From contig NC_080420.1 of the NCBI RefSeq assembly GCF_029873635.1, positions 53,087,457 through 53,151,456 of the forward strand: a stretch of 64,000 bases of DNA, in the 5' to 3' direction. This document shows positions 12,159 to 24,094 of this stretch, in pieces (the first letter of the stretch is position 1; each line of letters begins with the position of its first letter). The translations under genes were made by a program, and so were the position numbers. This stretch comes from Malania oleifera (lineage: Eukaryota; Streptophyta; Magnoliopsida; Santalales; Ximeniaceae). The notes under the pieces were generated by a model. It saw only the letters and a list, made by a program, of their open reading frames with translations, had not been told where the DNA came from and made no database searches.

Positions 12159-14407
12159 TGTTGACTTTTTGAGTCTGAATCCTGTTTTGATGCTGACAGA
12201 GCAAATGTAACTCACGTGTGCATTTAATGTTTAAACAGGTCTATATCTTAACATGCACATGTGATAAAGGGAATTAAAGTCATAAAGAACTTAAAGAGCA
12301 CATACTCTTGGCATATTCCATGGGGAATATAAAAAGCAAAGAAGAATACGTGTTCATTTTATTTGTGTAGCATTTAATCTTTGGATCTATAATAATTAAT
12401 GGTATGTAATAATGCTCTGCATGCATGATAGGGATAAATGCTCAATGATTGACCCATAGGAACCAATACCCTTAAGATAAAATGCCACAACTTATTCATA
12501 CAGGGTTGAAAAAGTTCAAGGGACAAAATGGATTTAATAAAGACTTTGGTCGACCAACACCAGATTTTTTGGGCTTAATTTAAAAACCTAGGCCTTAGAC
12601 TGACCTTAGGTTCCCAAGCACATCATGAAAAATCCCTTATAAACTCAAAAGTAATACATATGTGAACAGGGGTGTGTTTCTAATCAAAATCAGGACCTAA
12701 CTTAACTTTGAAAGATTTTCGGGTGACCGACCAGAGGGTGTTATAAATGCCTCAGTTGACCAAATTGGTAAAAAGTCAATTCTTTAACTTGGCTTGGGCG
12801 ACCAACCCATATTTGAACTAAATGTCCACGGTCAAACGAACCTTAGAGCTATCTCTTTTTACCAGCCTCGGCCGAACGAACCTCTGGGTCAAAATCAACC
12901 CGGGCGATCGAATAGCAAGAACCGATAGACCGAATCCTAGACCGAGCAACCGAACCTACAAAGGTTTGGTTTTTCACCTTGGCTTAGCCAACCGGTCCTT
13001 TTCTCAACCAACCAAACCCAATATGAGCTTTGTGTCTATTCAGGCAGCCGAGCCTCTCGGGTTTTGAAAATTAACTGTGGTAATTGGGATTAAAAATTTA
13101 ATTAAACTTTTCCAAAATATCTAATGTGTCCCCCAACAGTTATTTTTTAAATGTATTCTATATATCCCCCTCATTTTTATTTTATTTTTTGATTAACAAG
13201 GGGATTAGCAAATTGATTAAAAAAAAATCCTCTCAAATGTTTTATACTCTCATTTACCCATACTCCATTATTTTGAAGCCTATTTGTCCATACTCTCTCA
13301 AACTCTTATTTGCTAAAATCATTTTGGAATAGAGAGTATCACTTTCCTACACTCCTCACTTGCAAATTAATTGCAAGATTGAAAGGAGATTGATCCTTAT
13401 TGTGGAGTGCATTTTCATACACTTGTTTTAAGCATACACTCTCATTTTTCTCATACTTATTTGAAAAAAATTTCTTAAGAGCTAGCTTGGTGATTTGTCC
13501 CATATTATTTTCTGATTGATTTGCATTAATTGGGAAAATCATTTTCTTACTTCTAAGTGGCATACTAATTGCAAGACTTGAAAGCTTGCATTTTATCTTT
13601 GATAAATTTGTTGCAAGCTTAAATCCTAAAGCATCTATTGTGCTTTATTCTTGAAAAATATTATTGAGATATTGAGTTTAGGGTTGTTAAGATTCTTTTG
13701 ATTAATCATATTGTGAATATATATTTTCTAGAATCAAAGATCTTACTTACTCACGCATATATATATAGATACACATCTTGATGTGAGCTGATATACTTGT
13801 TTAACCAAATCTCACTTGAGCATTAATTCTCTATCATACTTGAGTGCATCGATCATATTCTGGTACATATTTTCTTAATTGAGAAGCATTTGAATTGTAC
13901 GCAAATTTTATATTCATTGTTGTATTCCAAGTGTGGCCTGAGGGGGTGTTGATCTAACCTGTAAGGATCAGGTTGTAAAGGTTGGGGTCAGCCCTGTGAA
14001 TGTGACATGGGGTTTTCCTCGCCCAGTAAAGAGAGGAGGTTGTAACCGGTGTCGCTCCACCCGCAAGCGAGCATTAGTGGAATCCTCGGGCTTGTGAGCT
14101 AGAGGTGGGGACGTAGGCATAGTTGTCGAACCCCGATAACATATCATGTGTCATTCTCTCTTTCTGTTGTAATTTAATTTCTGCACTTATATGCTTATAT
14201 TTGTATTATTGTGAATGATTGTGAAATACTGAGATTGTTTAAATTATTTTTACATATCTACTCAGTTCAATTCTTGTTGGGTAATTGGTATTTGCATAGA
14301 TAGACTCTAGGTTGGGAAATACTATTTGTGGATTTGAATTGAACCTAGGCAAAAAATTTTAAATACCCAATTCATCCCCCCTCTTGGGAATACACCAATT
14401 CCCAACA
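12159..14407 (+). repeat. 5' LTR of the truncated SIRE-like element
   Basis: 2249 bp starting TGTTGACTTTTTGAGTC and ending CACCAATTCCCAACA. Its start matches the reverse complement of the far end of the solo LTR at 41168-43099, and its end matches the near end of that LTR, which confirms both boundaries. It holds a degraded region of gaccgacc-like motifs at 12540-13060 and the SIRE core at 14101-14140 (gggacgtaggc...tcgaaccccgataac). Preceding bases tgtgt would be one half of a target duplication. Confidence 0.85.
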
Positions 14408-14409
14408 AT

Positions 14410-14422
14410 TGGTATCAGAGCC
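14410..14422 (+). other. Primer-binding site, initiator Met-tRNA
   Basis: TGGTATCAGAGCC, two bases after the LTR end, is the standard complement of the initiator Met-tRNA 3' end in plant copia elements, with no mismatch. Confidence 0.93.
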
Positions 14423-14462
14423 TTGTTGCACTAGACTTAAACGTTTTTGCAAAAAGATCACA

Positions 14463-15465
14463 ATGGCTCAATTCAATGTATCCCCATTCAGTGAGGGACA
14501 GTCATGTACTTGCCCTCCATTGTTTTGTGGTGTAAACTACACCCACTAGAAAATTAGAGTGAGCGTTTTTATAAAATCTATGAATTGAAGGGCTTGGCAA
14601 GTGGTACTTAAAGGAATTTGTATGCCAATAGTTGAAAATGATAATAATTTAATGTATACAAATTCACATGCCATGAATTTATTGTATTGCGCTTTAGATT
14701 CTATTCCTTTTCTTGAGATTATGGCATGTACAAGTGCAAAGGAAATCTAGGATGAACTCGAAAAGAAATATGGAGAATCCCGAAAGAATGAGACCACCAC
14801 TCAGGAAGTGGTAAATGATAGGGCAATTGCATTAACAGATAGAGAGGTTTATGATCCTATCTTGGCCTCTATAGATGATTCTGTTGCTGAATTATGTGAT
14901 ATATTATATGTTGAATCATCTATTGAACATTATGATCGTTCTATTGATAATGCGTGTGATGATTCTTATGAAAAATCTTGTGATATAACTTATGATGAAT
15001 CATCTATTGTTTTTTATGATATTACTACATGCAATGATTCATTTGTTAACGATTATAATAATTCCTATGACGAATCACGTGCTGAATTGATAAATCAAAG
15101 CATGCCTTCATGTGAAAAACTAGAAAATGCTTTATCGAAAATGCATAAATTTCTAGTTAGGATGTCTAATCATAAAATATTCCTGAGAAATGAAAATAAA
15201 AAAGGTGGCAAAACAATTAAATGAATTAAAAGAATATCATGCCACTCTAGAGAAGAAGATGTGTAAGAAAATATTGAAAATTATCTGTCTAGAAGAAGAA
15301 ATAGAAGATGACAAATCCTTGGGGCTTAAAAAGAAAATTCTTTTCAAAAAGGATTTAGGTTGTTCGAATAAAACCATAGTCTGGCCTCATCGAGCAAAAA
15401 TAGGACAAATAAGCATTGCCCTTCATGAAAATCCAAAATTTTCTTATATCGAAAAATGAAATGGC
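14463..15465 (+). pseudogene. gag: gag fragment of the SIRE-like element
   Basis: The ATG begins MAQFNVSPFSEGQS, the same N-terminus as the gag at 8390. In-frame stops fall soon after NYTH and in the next segment (KSMN, stop, RAWQVV). The recognisable motif MACTSAKEI is followed by a stop, then an open part (14808-15224) rich in Asp and Ser with repeated YDESS-like blocks. A last piece (15190-15459, shifted frame) is Lys-rich and looks coiled coil. No zinc knuckle is reached before the element is cut off. Confidence 0.75.
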
Positions 15466-15639
15466 ACATTTAGTTTACTTGTCTTATGTCTTTCTTTGTA
15501 TCTTTCTCTGCTTTTGTATGTTAAGTTTTGCTTTGTTCTTCACTTGTTCTTGGTGTTCTTAGTAATTGTTCTTCGTGTTCTTCTTTTCCTTCAATTGGGT
15601 TTATTAGCAAATCTGTAGAAAATAGGCTTTGTTGATCCA

Positions 15640-16094
15640 AACTATAGAGTGTTGTAAGTTGTTTGTTGTGCTTGCCTTTGATTTTGATTCTCATGAAGTC
15701 CTCAGGGGTTCAGTCTAAGCCTCATGTTCCTGTACGGACTATCTGGTGTTACCTTTTCGTGGAAGATATGCATAATGTTAATCGCTTATTCGCTATTCCT
15801 TATGATATTCACACTAAGTTGCCCAATGACTCCGAGTCTACTCTAGAGCCGGGGCCCAATGAGATCTGTTTATACATTGACTTCAAAGATTTATATCTTC
15901 AGTTGCCCTTTCATCCTTTCTTCCCCGATGTCCTTCTATTTTATAATGTAGCTCCCTCACAACTTGTCCCCAACTCACACCTATCATTGGTGTCGTTCGC
16001 CATCCTCCTCCTAAAATAAGGTCACCAGCCCACTGTGCCTCTATTTTGAAGTTGCTTTCAGATGAGGGCACACTCCATAGAGAAGGAGTTGAAC
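15640..16094 (+). pseudogene. Antisense extra ORF of the Tat element, first part
   Basis: The translation contains a block (FKDLYLQLPFHPFFPDVLL, then APSQLVPNS) that I recognise as the conserved core of the putative gypsy type transposon / transposase-28-like family carried by Tat-lineage elements. It is preceded by IPYDIHTKLPNDSEST. The frame is lost after NSH, and the fragment ends at 16094, where the compound Ty3 element starts. It continues at 44272. The function of this protein family is unknown. Confidence 0.72.
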
Positions 16095-17614
16095 TATAAT
16101 GCCCTAACCCTCTACGTGGGCCCGGAGTGAAACTAAAACATAATATACACGTCTCTCTGATACCATACATATACAACTCGCCCAAATAAGGGGAAATAGG
16201 TGTTCCATACTGATCATCATATACATACATAGCAGAAATTACATACTAATATATCCAACATTTACTAGAGTTCTAACTATTTCCCACATACATACATAAC
16301 TAATTCCATATCCTGTTATTACAATCCCTAAAATAACCAAATTACTGTATATGTCTCACTAGCTCTAACATTATCTATCGACTGTCTAACACCAACCCAG
16401 TATGCTAGACTCAATCTCTCGAAGGACTTAAAAAACATGATTTGTATAATAGGGTGAGACACCTCTCAGTAAGACAGATTATATTATTATCAGCATGTGG
16501 CAAGCATGAGTTGTCATGTAAACATATTACTATTAACATTTAAATACATTTAACTGGCATTCTAAGAACAGTACTGCAATATATCTGTCAGCAAACCCAT
16601 AATTTCATAATAAAATACGACTGGCTCAATATAGCCCATTCTATAGTAAATATGCCCTATATGCCTAGAAGATACAACCTAGACTGCTGAATTAGCGTCG
16701 TCACGCGTTCACATGCTACTATGACATGCTTCCCTCCATAACGGGTTGTGCGGCCCATAGGCTAGACCTAGCATATAGCTGCCCGACTATAACTAAGTCA
16801 AACTAAGTAGTAAGTGTGATTGTGCCTACCCTATACCCAGAATTCTGCATCGGGAGGGTCAGCTGAAATTTTGCATTTGATGGGGCCCCGAAATTCTACA
16901 TCAGGGAGTACTACCCAGGTCTCCAATCAACTATCAAATACCAACACTCTTTCCAAGACGTGTGGTTGCACTATCTCCCAACATATAGATATGGTATCGT
17001 TCCCATAGCATAACATCATATTCACAGGGCTTTAAAATCATATATGGCAATTTACATCATAAAACTGAAATCATAATTCATTTTCATAAAACTATATAAA
17101 ACATAAATTGTTCCTAACTCTATGGAATATCTATCATATACTGTTTACTAACATCGGCCCCAAGCCATCAATCACAACCCATCCCCCGACCATTATATCT
17201 AATCTCGGCTCACAGTTGTTACAATTCATTATTACACAAAACCTGTTCATTCATGCCAATTAAAACTGTACTCGTGCCACACAATTTTTCACCTGGTAAA
17301 TCATAAATAAAATAACTACTTGAGAAAATAAACACAGTGCTAAAAATAGCGGTATGAGTATCTCCAAGTTGTTATTTTACAAAAATATAAATATGTAGTT
17401 AAGTACAGGAAAAACAGAGATAATCAACCCTACCGCCTTTAGTTCGTATTAAAACACGTCTACGGTTTGAAACCCAAAATTTTTAATCAGTGAAAACATT
17501 CATAAATTCCAGTACTTTAATCCAAAAATATCATATTCGAATTTAATCGGTTGGTTTCAAAAATAAAGTCTTCTAACCGAACCCTAAGCTCAAAAACAAA
17601 GGAAAATTCGTAAC

Positions 17615-17649
<35 letters not shown>

Positions 17650-17845
17650 ATATCTAGTATTTCAATCAGTTAAAACTTGCAAAAGTAACTTATATAATAT
17701 ATCCCTTTGCCTGATTCCCAAAAAATGACCTGAAACTCTCGAAAACGAAACTCTAACTTTTGGAGCGGGGCTTGAAAATGAGATCCTACAAGCCAGAAGG
17801 AGAAAAAGAGAATCGAGGAACACTTTTGAGTGATCCAGGGAACTT

Positions 17846-17908
<63 letters not shown>

Positions 17909-18017
17909 GAGAGTTATATAATAAAAATATAACTTAGCCTTTAAGTAACTTAGCCCTTAAGTAACTTAAAATACCTTCTCCAAGATATTTATATATAAAA
18001 ATCTAAAAATATCTCTT
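16095..18017 (-). repeat. LTR A (3' LTR) of the compound element, inner end deleted
   Basis: Begins tataatgccctaaccc on the plus strand and aligns with LTRs B and C to about 18017. There the sequence jumps to a point that in copy B lies about 150 bp inside the internal region, so the LTR end (…ttactaca), the polypurine tract and part of the post-pol region are deleted. It carries an (AT)n run at 17618-17646, a (GA)n run and TATA (next entry), and the conserved hairpin motif at 16452-16472 (minus strand). Confidence 0.88.
17849..17920 (-). promoter_or_regulatory. LTR promoter: TATA box plus (CT)n tract
   Basis: On the element strand a TATATAA box (plus 17914-17920) is followed by CTCTCATTTC and a roughly 55-bp (CT)n run, where transcription would start. 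The same arrangement is in LTR B (TATA 23615-23621, (GA)n 23545-23604) and LTR C (TATA 44053-44059, (GA)n 44022-44042), with different run lengths. Placement relative to the LTR ends fits a U3/R border; the start site itself is inferred. Confidence 0.6.
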
Positions 18018-18197
18018 CACTTATGCCGAAGGAATACCGTGGTTACATACCATGTTTGAGGAGATTACAATAGCCATACAAAACTCTCCCTAAGACCATT
18101 CATATACCAAAACCGTAATGCACTGATAATTAAAAAAACCTACTCTAAAAAACCTATATGCAAAACCAAACTAACCTAAGCTATCATACTTTCCTGT

Positions 18198-21100
18198 TTA
18201 ACGCTGAGCCTCTCTAAATAACCATGGATACTTCTGGTGTATTTCTATCTCTAATTCCTATGAAGCTTCCTCAACTACATGATTACGCCAAAGTAACTTC
18301 ACAAGCAGAATCCTCTTAGTACGTAGCTCTCGATCCTTACGGTCTAGAATCTAAACCAGTATTTCATAATATGCTAAAGTGTCCCCAAGCTCCAAAGACC
18401 CGTAACTGATCACATGCGAAGGATCTGAAACATATTTCCTCAGCATGGACACGTGGAACATGTCGTGAATCCTAGATAGTGCTGGGAGTAATGCGATCCT
18501 ACACGCCACTAGACTGACTCTTTCCAAGATCTCAAATGGCCCGACATATCTAGGGCTCAGCTTGTCCTTCCCACCAAACCACATCACCCATTTCATCGGA
18601 GCAATCCTAAAAAATATAGCATAACCTATATCAAACTTCAGCTCTCGTCAGCGTATATCGGCGTAGCTCTTCTACCGACTATGTGCTACTTTAATCAGTT
18701 CCCTGATGAGCTTGACCTTCTTAGAGGTTAGCTAAACAAGCTCCGACCCTAAAATCTGTCACTCACCGACCTCGTCCCAATACAACGGAGATTGACACCT
18801 GCGACCATACAATTCCTCATACAGCGCTATCCCGATACTAACCTAATAAATGTTATTGTATAAAAACTCAACTAACGACAGATATTTAATCCAACTACCC
18901 TCGAAATCTAGTACACATGCTCGCAACATATCCTCTACAATCTGAATGGTCCTGTCTAACTCACCACCGGTCTAAAGGTGAAAAGCATTATTGAAAGTGA
19001 GATGAGTTTCCAATGCTTCTTGTAGACACTTCCATAACCATGAAGTTAATCGTGGATCCTTATCTGAAAAATAGACACTGTCACCCTATGCAATCTGACT
19101 ATCTCTTGAAAGTAAAGCTCTACCAACTTATTCATAGAATAACTGACTTTAACCGGAATGAAATGGGAAGTCTTTGTCAGTCTGTCAACAACTACCCAAA
19201 TAGCATTCTGCCCGTGAAGTGTTGATGGTAAACCCCGTGGCAAAATCCATGGAAATGTGCTCCCACTTCAACTTAGGGATGAGAAGTGGTTGCAATGGTC
19301 CCATTGGCCTCTAATGCTCGGTCTTCACTTACTAACATGTTAGACACTGTTGAACGAAATAGACGATCTCTCTTTTCACATTAGACCACCAAAAAGATTC
19401 CTGCAATCTCTATACATCTTCGTGCTACCTAGATGCACTATATAGAGTGAGCGATGTGCCACCTCTAGAATGACCCGTTTAATCTTAGCATTAATAGGTA
19501 TGCATATCCTAGTGTGACATCCCAACACCCCATCATCTGAGATATTGAAATCTAGTTTCAATCCATTCTGCACTCCCTCTATAACTTCTACCAGCTTTGT
19601 ATCTTTCTCCTGAGCTATTTTAATCCTTTCCCGTAAGGTTGGCTGCACAACCAAGCAAGCAATGAATGCCTGGTGATTTCCTTCCACCATCTCCACACCC
19701 AACCTTTCTAGGTCCATACTGATCTGATGCTAAACTCCCACTGCCGAGACTGATATATCTACTAACTTTCGACTCAAAGCATTAGCTACCACATTAGCTT
19801 TTCCAAGGTGGTAACTAATGGTACAATCGTAGTGTTTTATCAATTCAAGCCATCTCCGCTACCTCATATTCAACTCCTTCTAGGTGAAAAAGTACTTAAT
19901 ACTTTTATGATCCGTAAAAATCTCACACCTTCCACCGTATAGGTAATATCTCTAGATCTTTAATGCATACACTACCACTACTAATTCCATGTCGTGTGTC
20001 AGGTAGCTCTTCTCATACTCCTTGAGTTAATGAGAAGTGTACGCAATCACCTTTCCTTACTGCATTAAGACACACCTGAGTCCCTTCTTAGAGGCGTCAC
20101 TATAAATCATGAATCCAACATCTCCTGATGGAATGGTCAATACAAAAGTAGTAACTAGCCGCTACTTCAATTCCTAAAAACTCTGCTCACACTCACCAGT
20201 CTACTTGAACTTCATGTTCTTCCTCGTGAGCTGTGTCAGCGAACGTGATAGTCTAGAAAACCCTGCTACGAACCGACGATAATATCCTATAAGACCCAAG
20301 AAACTTCTAACCTCATGCACGTTCTTCGGTCTCACCCAATCAACTACCACTTCTATCTTACTCAGGTCCACTAATACACCTTTCCTAGACACTACATGTC
20401 CCAAAAATGCCACTTGCTCTAACCAGAATTCACATTTCTTGAACTTTGCAAACAACTCCTTCTCCCTTAGTACCTGTAGTACCATCCTAAAATGAGTTGC
20501 ATGCTTCTCAGGAATCCTCAAATAAACAAAGATGTTGTCGATGAAAACCACCACAAACAGATCTAGACACTCGTGGAACACCCTGTTCATCAAGTCCATG
20601 AATTCCGCAGAAGCATTGGTTAATTTGAAAGGTATAACTAGAAATTCCTAGTGGCCATACCTAGTGCAGAAATTCGTCTTTGGTACATCCTCCAATTTCA
20701 CTTTCAACTGATGATACCCAGATTGCAGATCGATCTTAGAGAAGACCTGTGTGTCCTGTAACTAGTCAAACATATCATCAATTTGGGGTAACAGGTATTT
20801 ATACTTCACTGTTACTTTATTAATCTCCTTGTAGTTGATGCACATCCTCATCGACCCATCCTCCTTCTTCACGAACAGCACCGGTACCCCCCAGGATGAT
20901 AATAGGCCGAATAAAACCCTTGTCAAGTAACTCCTGTAACTGCTCCTTTAACTCCTTCAATTCTGCTGGGGTCATTCAGTATGGAGCTTTAAGAATCGGT
21001 GTCATCCCTGGAGTCAACTAAATAGCAAACTCCACCTCAAAATCAAAAGGTAATCCGGATAAGTCCTTTGGGAACACATCTAAGAACTCCCTTACAATAG

Positions 21101-21630
21101 GAATATCCTCCAATTTAAGCTATTCCTTCGATGCTTCCTTCATAAATACAAGGTACCCCCGGCATCCCTCTAGAAGTAACCTCCTCACCTGAATGGTTGA
21201 AAGAATTCGTGGTGTAGAGCACACACACGATCCTATAAACATGAATTCCTGCTCCTCGAGAGGTCTGAATACTACCTTCTTTCTATGACAATCGATACTT
21301 GCATAACTAGCTGCAAGCCAGTCCATCCCCAGAATGATATCGACGTCGTGCATGTTAAAAACAATTATATTGACTGGAAGCACTCTCCCTTGAATCTCCA
21401 CTGGAAAATCTTTAATCGCCCTACTACAAACTACTACTGACACTGATGGTGTAGCCACTACTAACTCGGCACCTAATAATTGTGCCTCTACCCCCACATA
21501 ATTTGACAAACCCCCAAGAAATGAACAAATAAGTCACTCCTAAATCAAATAATACAGCATGCTCACTTAAATAAATTCCACTACCGGCCTATATCTTATG
21601 CCCTATATTACCTCATACTCTACCAATTTC
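18198..21630 (-). pseudogene. pol: Ty3 pol copy 1: protease, RT, RNase H, integrase, chromodomain
   Basis: Minus-strand order: protease (21600-21120, LFDLGVTYLF in place of the usual DSGATHSF, then VDIILGMDWL), RT (about 21000-20200, FIDNIFVY, so the second catalytic Asp is Asn), RNase H (about 20180-19750), integrase zinc region and core (19720-18720, AIWVVVDRLTK), the GPF region (RYVGPFEIL at about 18560) and a C-terminal chromodomain ([16 protein letters not shown], 18330-18210). The chromodomain marks the chromovirus branch, and the overall likeness is to Tekay. Many stops and frameshifts. There is no gag: the leader abuts the protease region. Confidence 0.85.
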
Positions 21631-21890
21631 CTATTTCCATTCTAGTTTTCAAGTTCCTGCCCCTCCACTTGGAAACAAAACCGTCAATGGATTGTCGTGG
21701 TTTTCTCAACCCGTCGACTAATCTAGAAAAACACAGAAGTCCGTCAAGGAATTTCTGTCTCCAGGCTTACGAAGAAAAACTCAACATTCCTATTCTACTC
21801 GTTCCTATCTTCCTATACTCCGGTATGACCTTCTAACCTCGTCTAACCAAGCTTACAAGACCTAACAACCTGGTTAGCTCTGATACCACC
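21631..21890 (-). other. Leader and primer-binding site of compound element, copy 1
   Basis: On the element strand GGTGGTATCAGAGC follows LTR B at once; the primer site TGGTATCAGAGC lies at 21877-21888. The next roughly 225 bp (to about 21663) contain AGTCGACGGGTTGAGAAAAC and CCATTGACGG. They resemble the leader of the gag-only element at 50470-50762. Gag should follow but the sequence goes straight into protease. Confidence 0.8.
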
Positions 21891-23543
21891 TATAACTCCC
21901 CGACTCTCTATGTGGGCTTGGAGTGTTACTAAAACTTAACATGCACGTCTCTCCGATAACATACACATACAACCCGCCCAAATAAGGGGAAACGGGCGTT
22001 CCATACTGATCATCATATATATACACAACGAAAATTACATACTAATACATCCAACACTTACCAGAGTTCTAACTATTTCCCATATACATACATAACTAAT
22101 TCAATATTCTGTTATTACAATCACAAAAATAACAAAATTACTGTCTATGCCTCACTAGCTCTGAAAATATCTATCGACTATCTAACACCAGGCCGGCAGT
22201 ATGTAAGATTCAATCCCTTGAAGGACCTGAAACATGATTTGTATAATAGGGTGAGACACCTCTTAGTAAGATAGATTATATTATTATCAGTGTGTGGCTA
22301 GCATGAGTTTTCGTGTACACATATTACTTTTAACATTTAAATACATTTAATTGGCATTCTAAAAATAGAACTATAATATATCGATCGGCAAACCCATAAT
22401 TTCATAATAAAATACTACTCCCTCAATGTAGCCCATTCTATAGTAAATATGCCCATATATGCCTAGAAGATACAACCTAGATTGCTAAATTAGAGTCGTC
22501 ACGTGTTCACATACTACTACGACATGCTTCCCCCCATGATGGGTTGTGCATCCCATCGACTAGACCTAGCATATAGTCGGCCAACTATAGCTAAGTCAAA
22601 CTAAGTAGTAAGTACGATTGTCCCTATCCTACACCTGGAATTCTGCATCGGATAGGGCCCCAAAATTCTACATCAGGGAATACTACCCAAGTCTGCAATT
22701 GACTATCCAATACCAACACTCTCTCTAAGATGTGTGGTCGCACTATCTCCTAACATATAGCTACGGAACTGTGCTCATAACGTAACATCATATTCATAGG
22801 GCTCTAAAATCATATATGACAATTTACATCATAAAACTAAAATCATAATTTATTTTCATAAAACTGTATAAAATATAAACTTTTCGTAATTCTGTGGAAT
22901 ATTTGTCATATATTGTTTACTAACATCGGCCCCCAATCGTCAATCATAACCCGACCCCCGGCTGTCATATCTAATCTCGACTTATAGCCATTATAATTCA
23001 GTATTACACAAAACCTATTCATTCATGCCAATTAAAATTGTACTCATGTCACAATTTTTCACCTGGTAAATCATAAATAAAATAACTGCTTGAGAAAATA
23101 GACACTGTTCTGAAAATAGGGGTATGAGTATCTCCAAGTTGTTATTTTACTAAAATATAGATACGTAGTCAAGTACAGGAAAAATGAAGATAATCAACCC
23201 TACAGCCTCTGGTTCGTATTAAAACACGCCTACGGTTTGAAACCCCAAATTTTCAATCGGTGAAAACGTTCAAAAAGTCCAATACTTTAATCGAAAAATA
23301 TCATATTCAAATTTAATTGGTTGGTTTAGAAAATAAAGTCTTTTAATCGAACCCTAGGCTCAAAAACCTAGGAAAAGTCAACTTATATAATATATCCCCT
23401 TGCCTGATTCCTGAAAAACGATCTAAAGCACCAGAAAAATGAAACCCCAACTTTTGGAGTGGGGCCTGAAAACAAGATCCCACAAGTCGGGAGGAAAGAG
23501 AGAAGGAGAGAATCGAGAGCACTTGTGAGTGATCCAAGGGACT

Positions 23544-23609
<66 letters not shown>

Positions 23610-23762
23610 GAGAGTTATATAATAAAAACATAACTTAGCCCAAGTAACTTAAAATATCTCTTCCAAGATATTTATATATAAATATATAAAAAATATCTCC
23701 TCTAATATATTTCTCATTATATTTATTTATTATTTTATTATTTTTTTTTTCAAGTTACTACA
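21891..23762 (-). repeat. LTR B (middle LTR) of the compound element
   Basis: 1872 bp, complete: tataactcccc...caagttactaca on the plus strand. On the element strand it reads TGTAGTAACTTG...GTTATA, so the end is TA rather than the usual CA; LTRs A and C have the same TA. It serves as 5' LTR of copy 1 and 3' LTR of copy 2. The hairpin motif is at 22249-22269. It lacks about 20 bp near 22650 that A and C have. Confidence 0.9.
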
Positions 23763-23799
23763 TTCTCCCCTCCTTGTAAAAATTTCGTCCTCAAAATTT
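23763..23799 (-). other. Polypurine tract and adjacent dyad, compound element copy 2
   Basis: On the element strand AAGGAGGGGAGAA (23763-23775) precedes the LTR start TGTAGTAAC. Just upstream is AAATTTTGAGGACGAAATTT (23780-23799), an imperfect inverted repeat that also stands before the polypurine tracts of the elements at 27734 and 47946. Confidence 0.85.
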
Positions 23800-24094
23800 G
23801 CTAACTTACTCCCATCACATCCACTGGATTAATACTGATCTGCTGATCTGACTTTAAGAAGATCCGGTGGCCACCCACATAGTAGCCTCGTACCAAGTTT
23901 ATTACCTACCATCACTTATGCCGGAAGAATACCGTGGTTACATACCATGTCTCAAGAGATTACAATAGCCATACAAAACTCTCCGTAAGACCATCCATAT
24001 ACCAAAACCGTAAATGCATCGATAATTTAAACAAACCTTATCTAAACAACCTATATGCAAAACCAAACTTACCTAAGCTGTCATACTTACCTGT

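Larger units (their letters stand above)
12159..15465 (+). mobile_element. SIRE-like Ty1/copia element, 3'-truncated
   Basis: A 5' LTR, a perfect initiator-Met primer site and a decayed gag in correct order on the plus strand. Nothing of protease, integrase, RT or a 3' LTR follows. The sequence passes, somewhere between about 15460 and 15640, into the antisense ORF of a Ty3/Tat element whose own left LTR is also missing. Both elements therefore lost ends at the same junction, most simply by one deletion. Confidence 0.8.

Noticed and set aside
14410-14422. TGGTATCAGAGCC stretches as possible tRNA gene ends
   Set aside because: They are primer-binding sites next to LTR ends; no cloverleaf precedes or follows. 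I found no tRNA or rRNA gene in the window.
23383-23631. Minus-strand ORF with a long Ser-Leu repeat
   Set aside because: It is the translation of the (GA)n microsatellite in LTR B.
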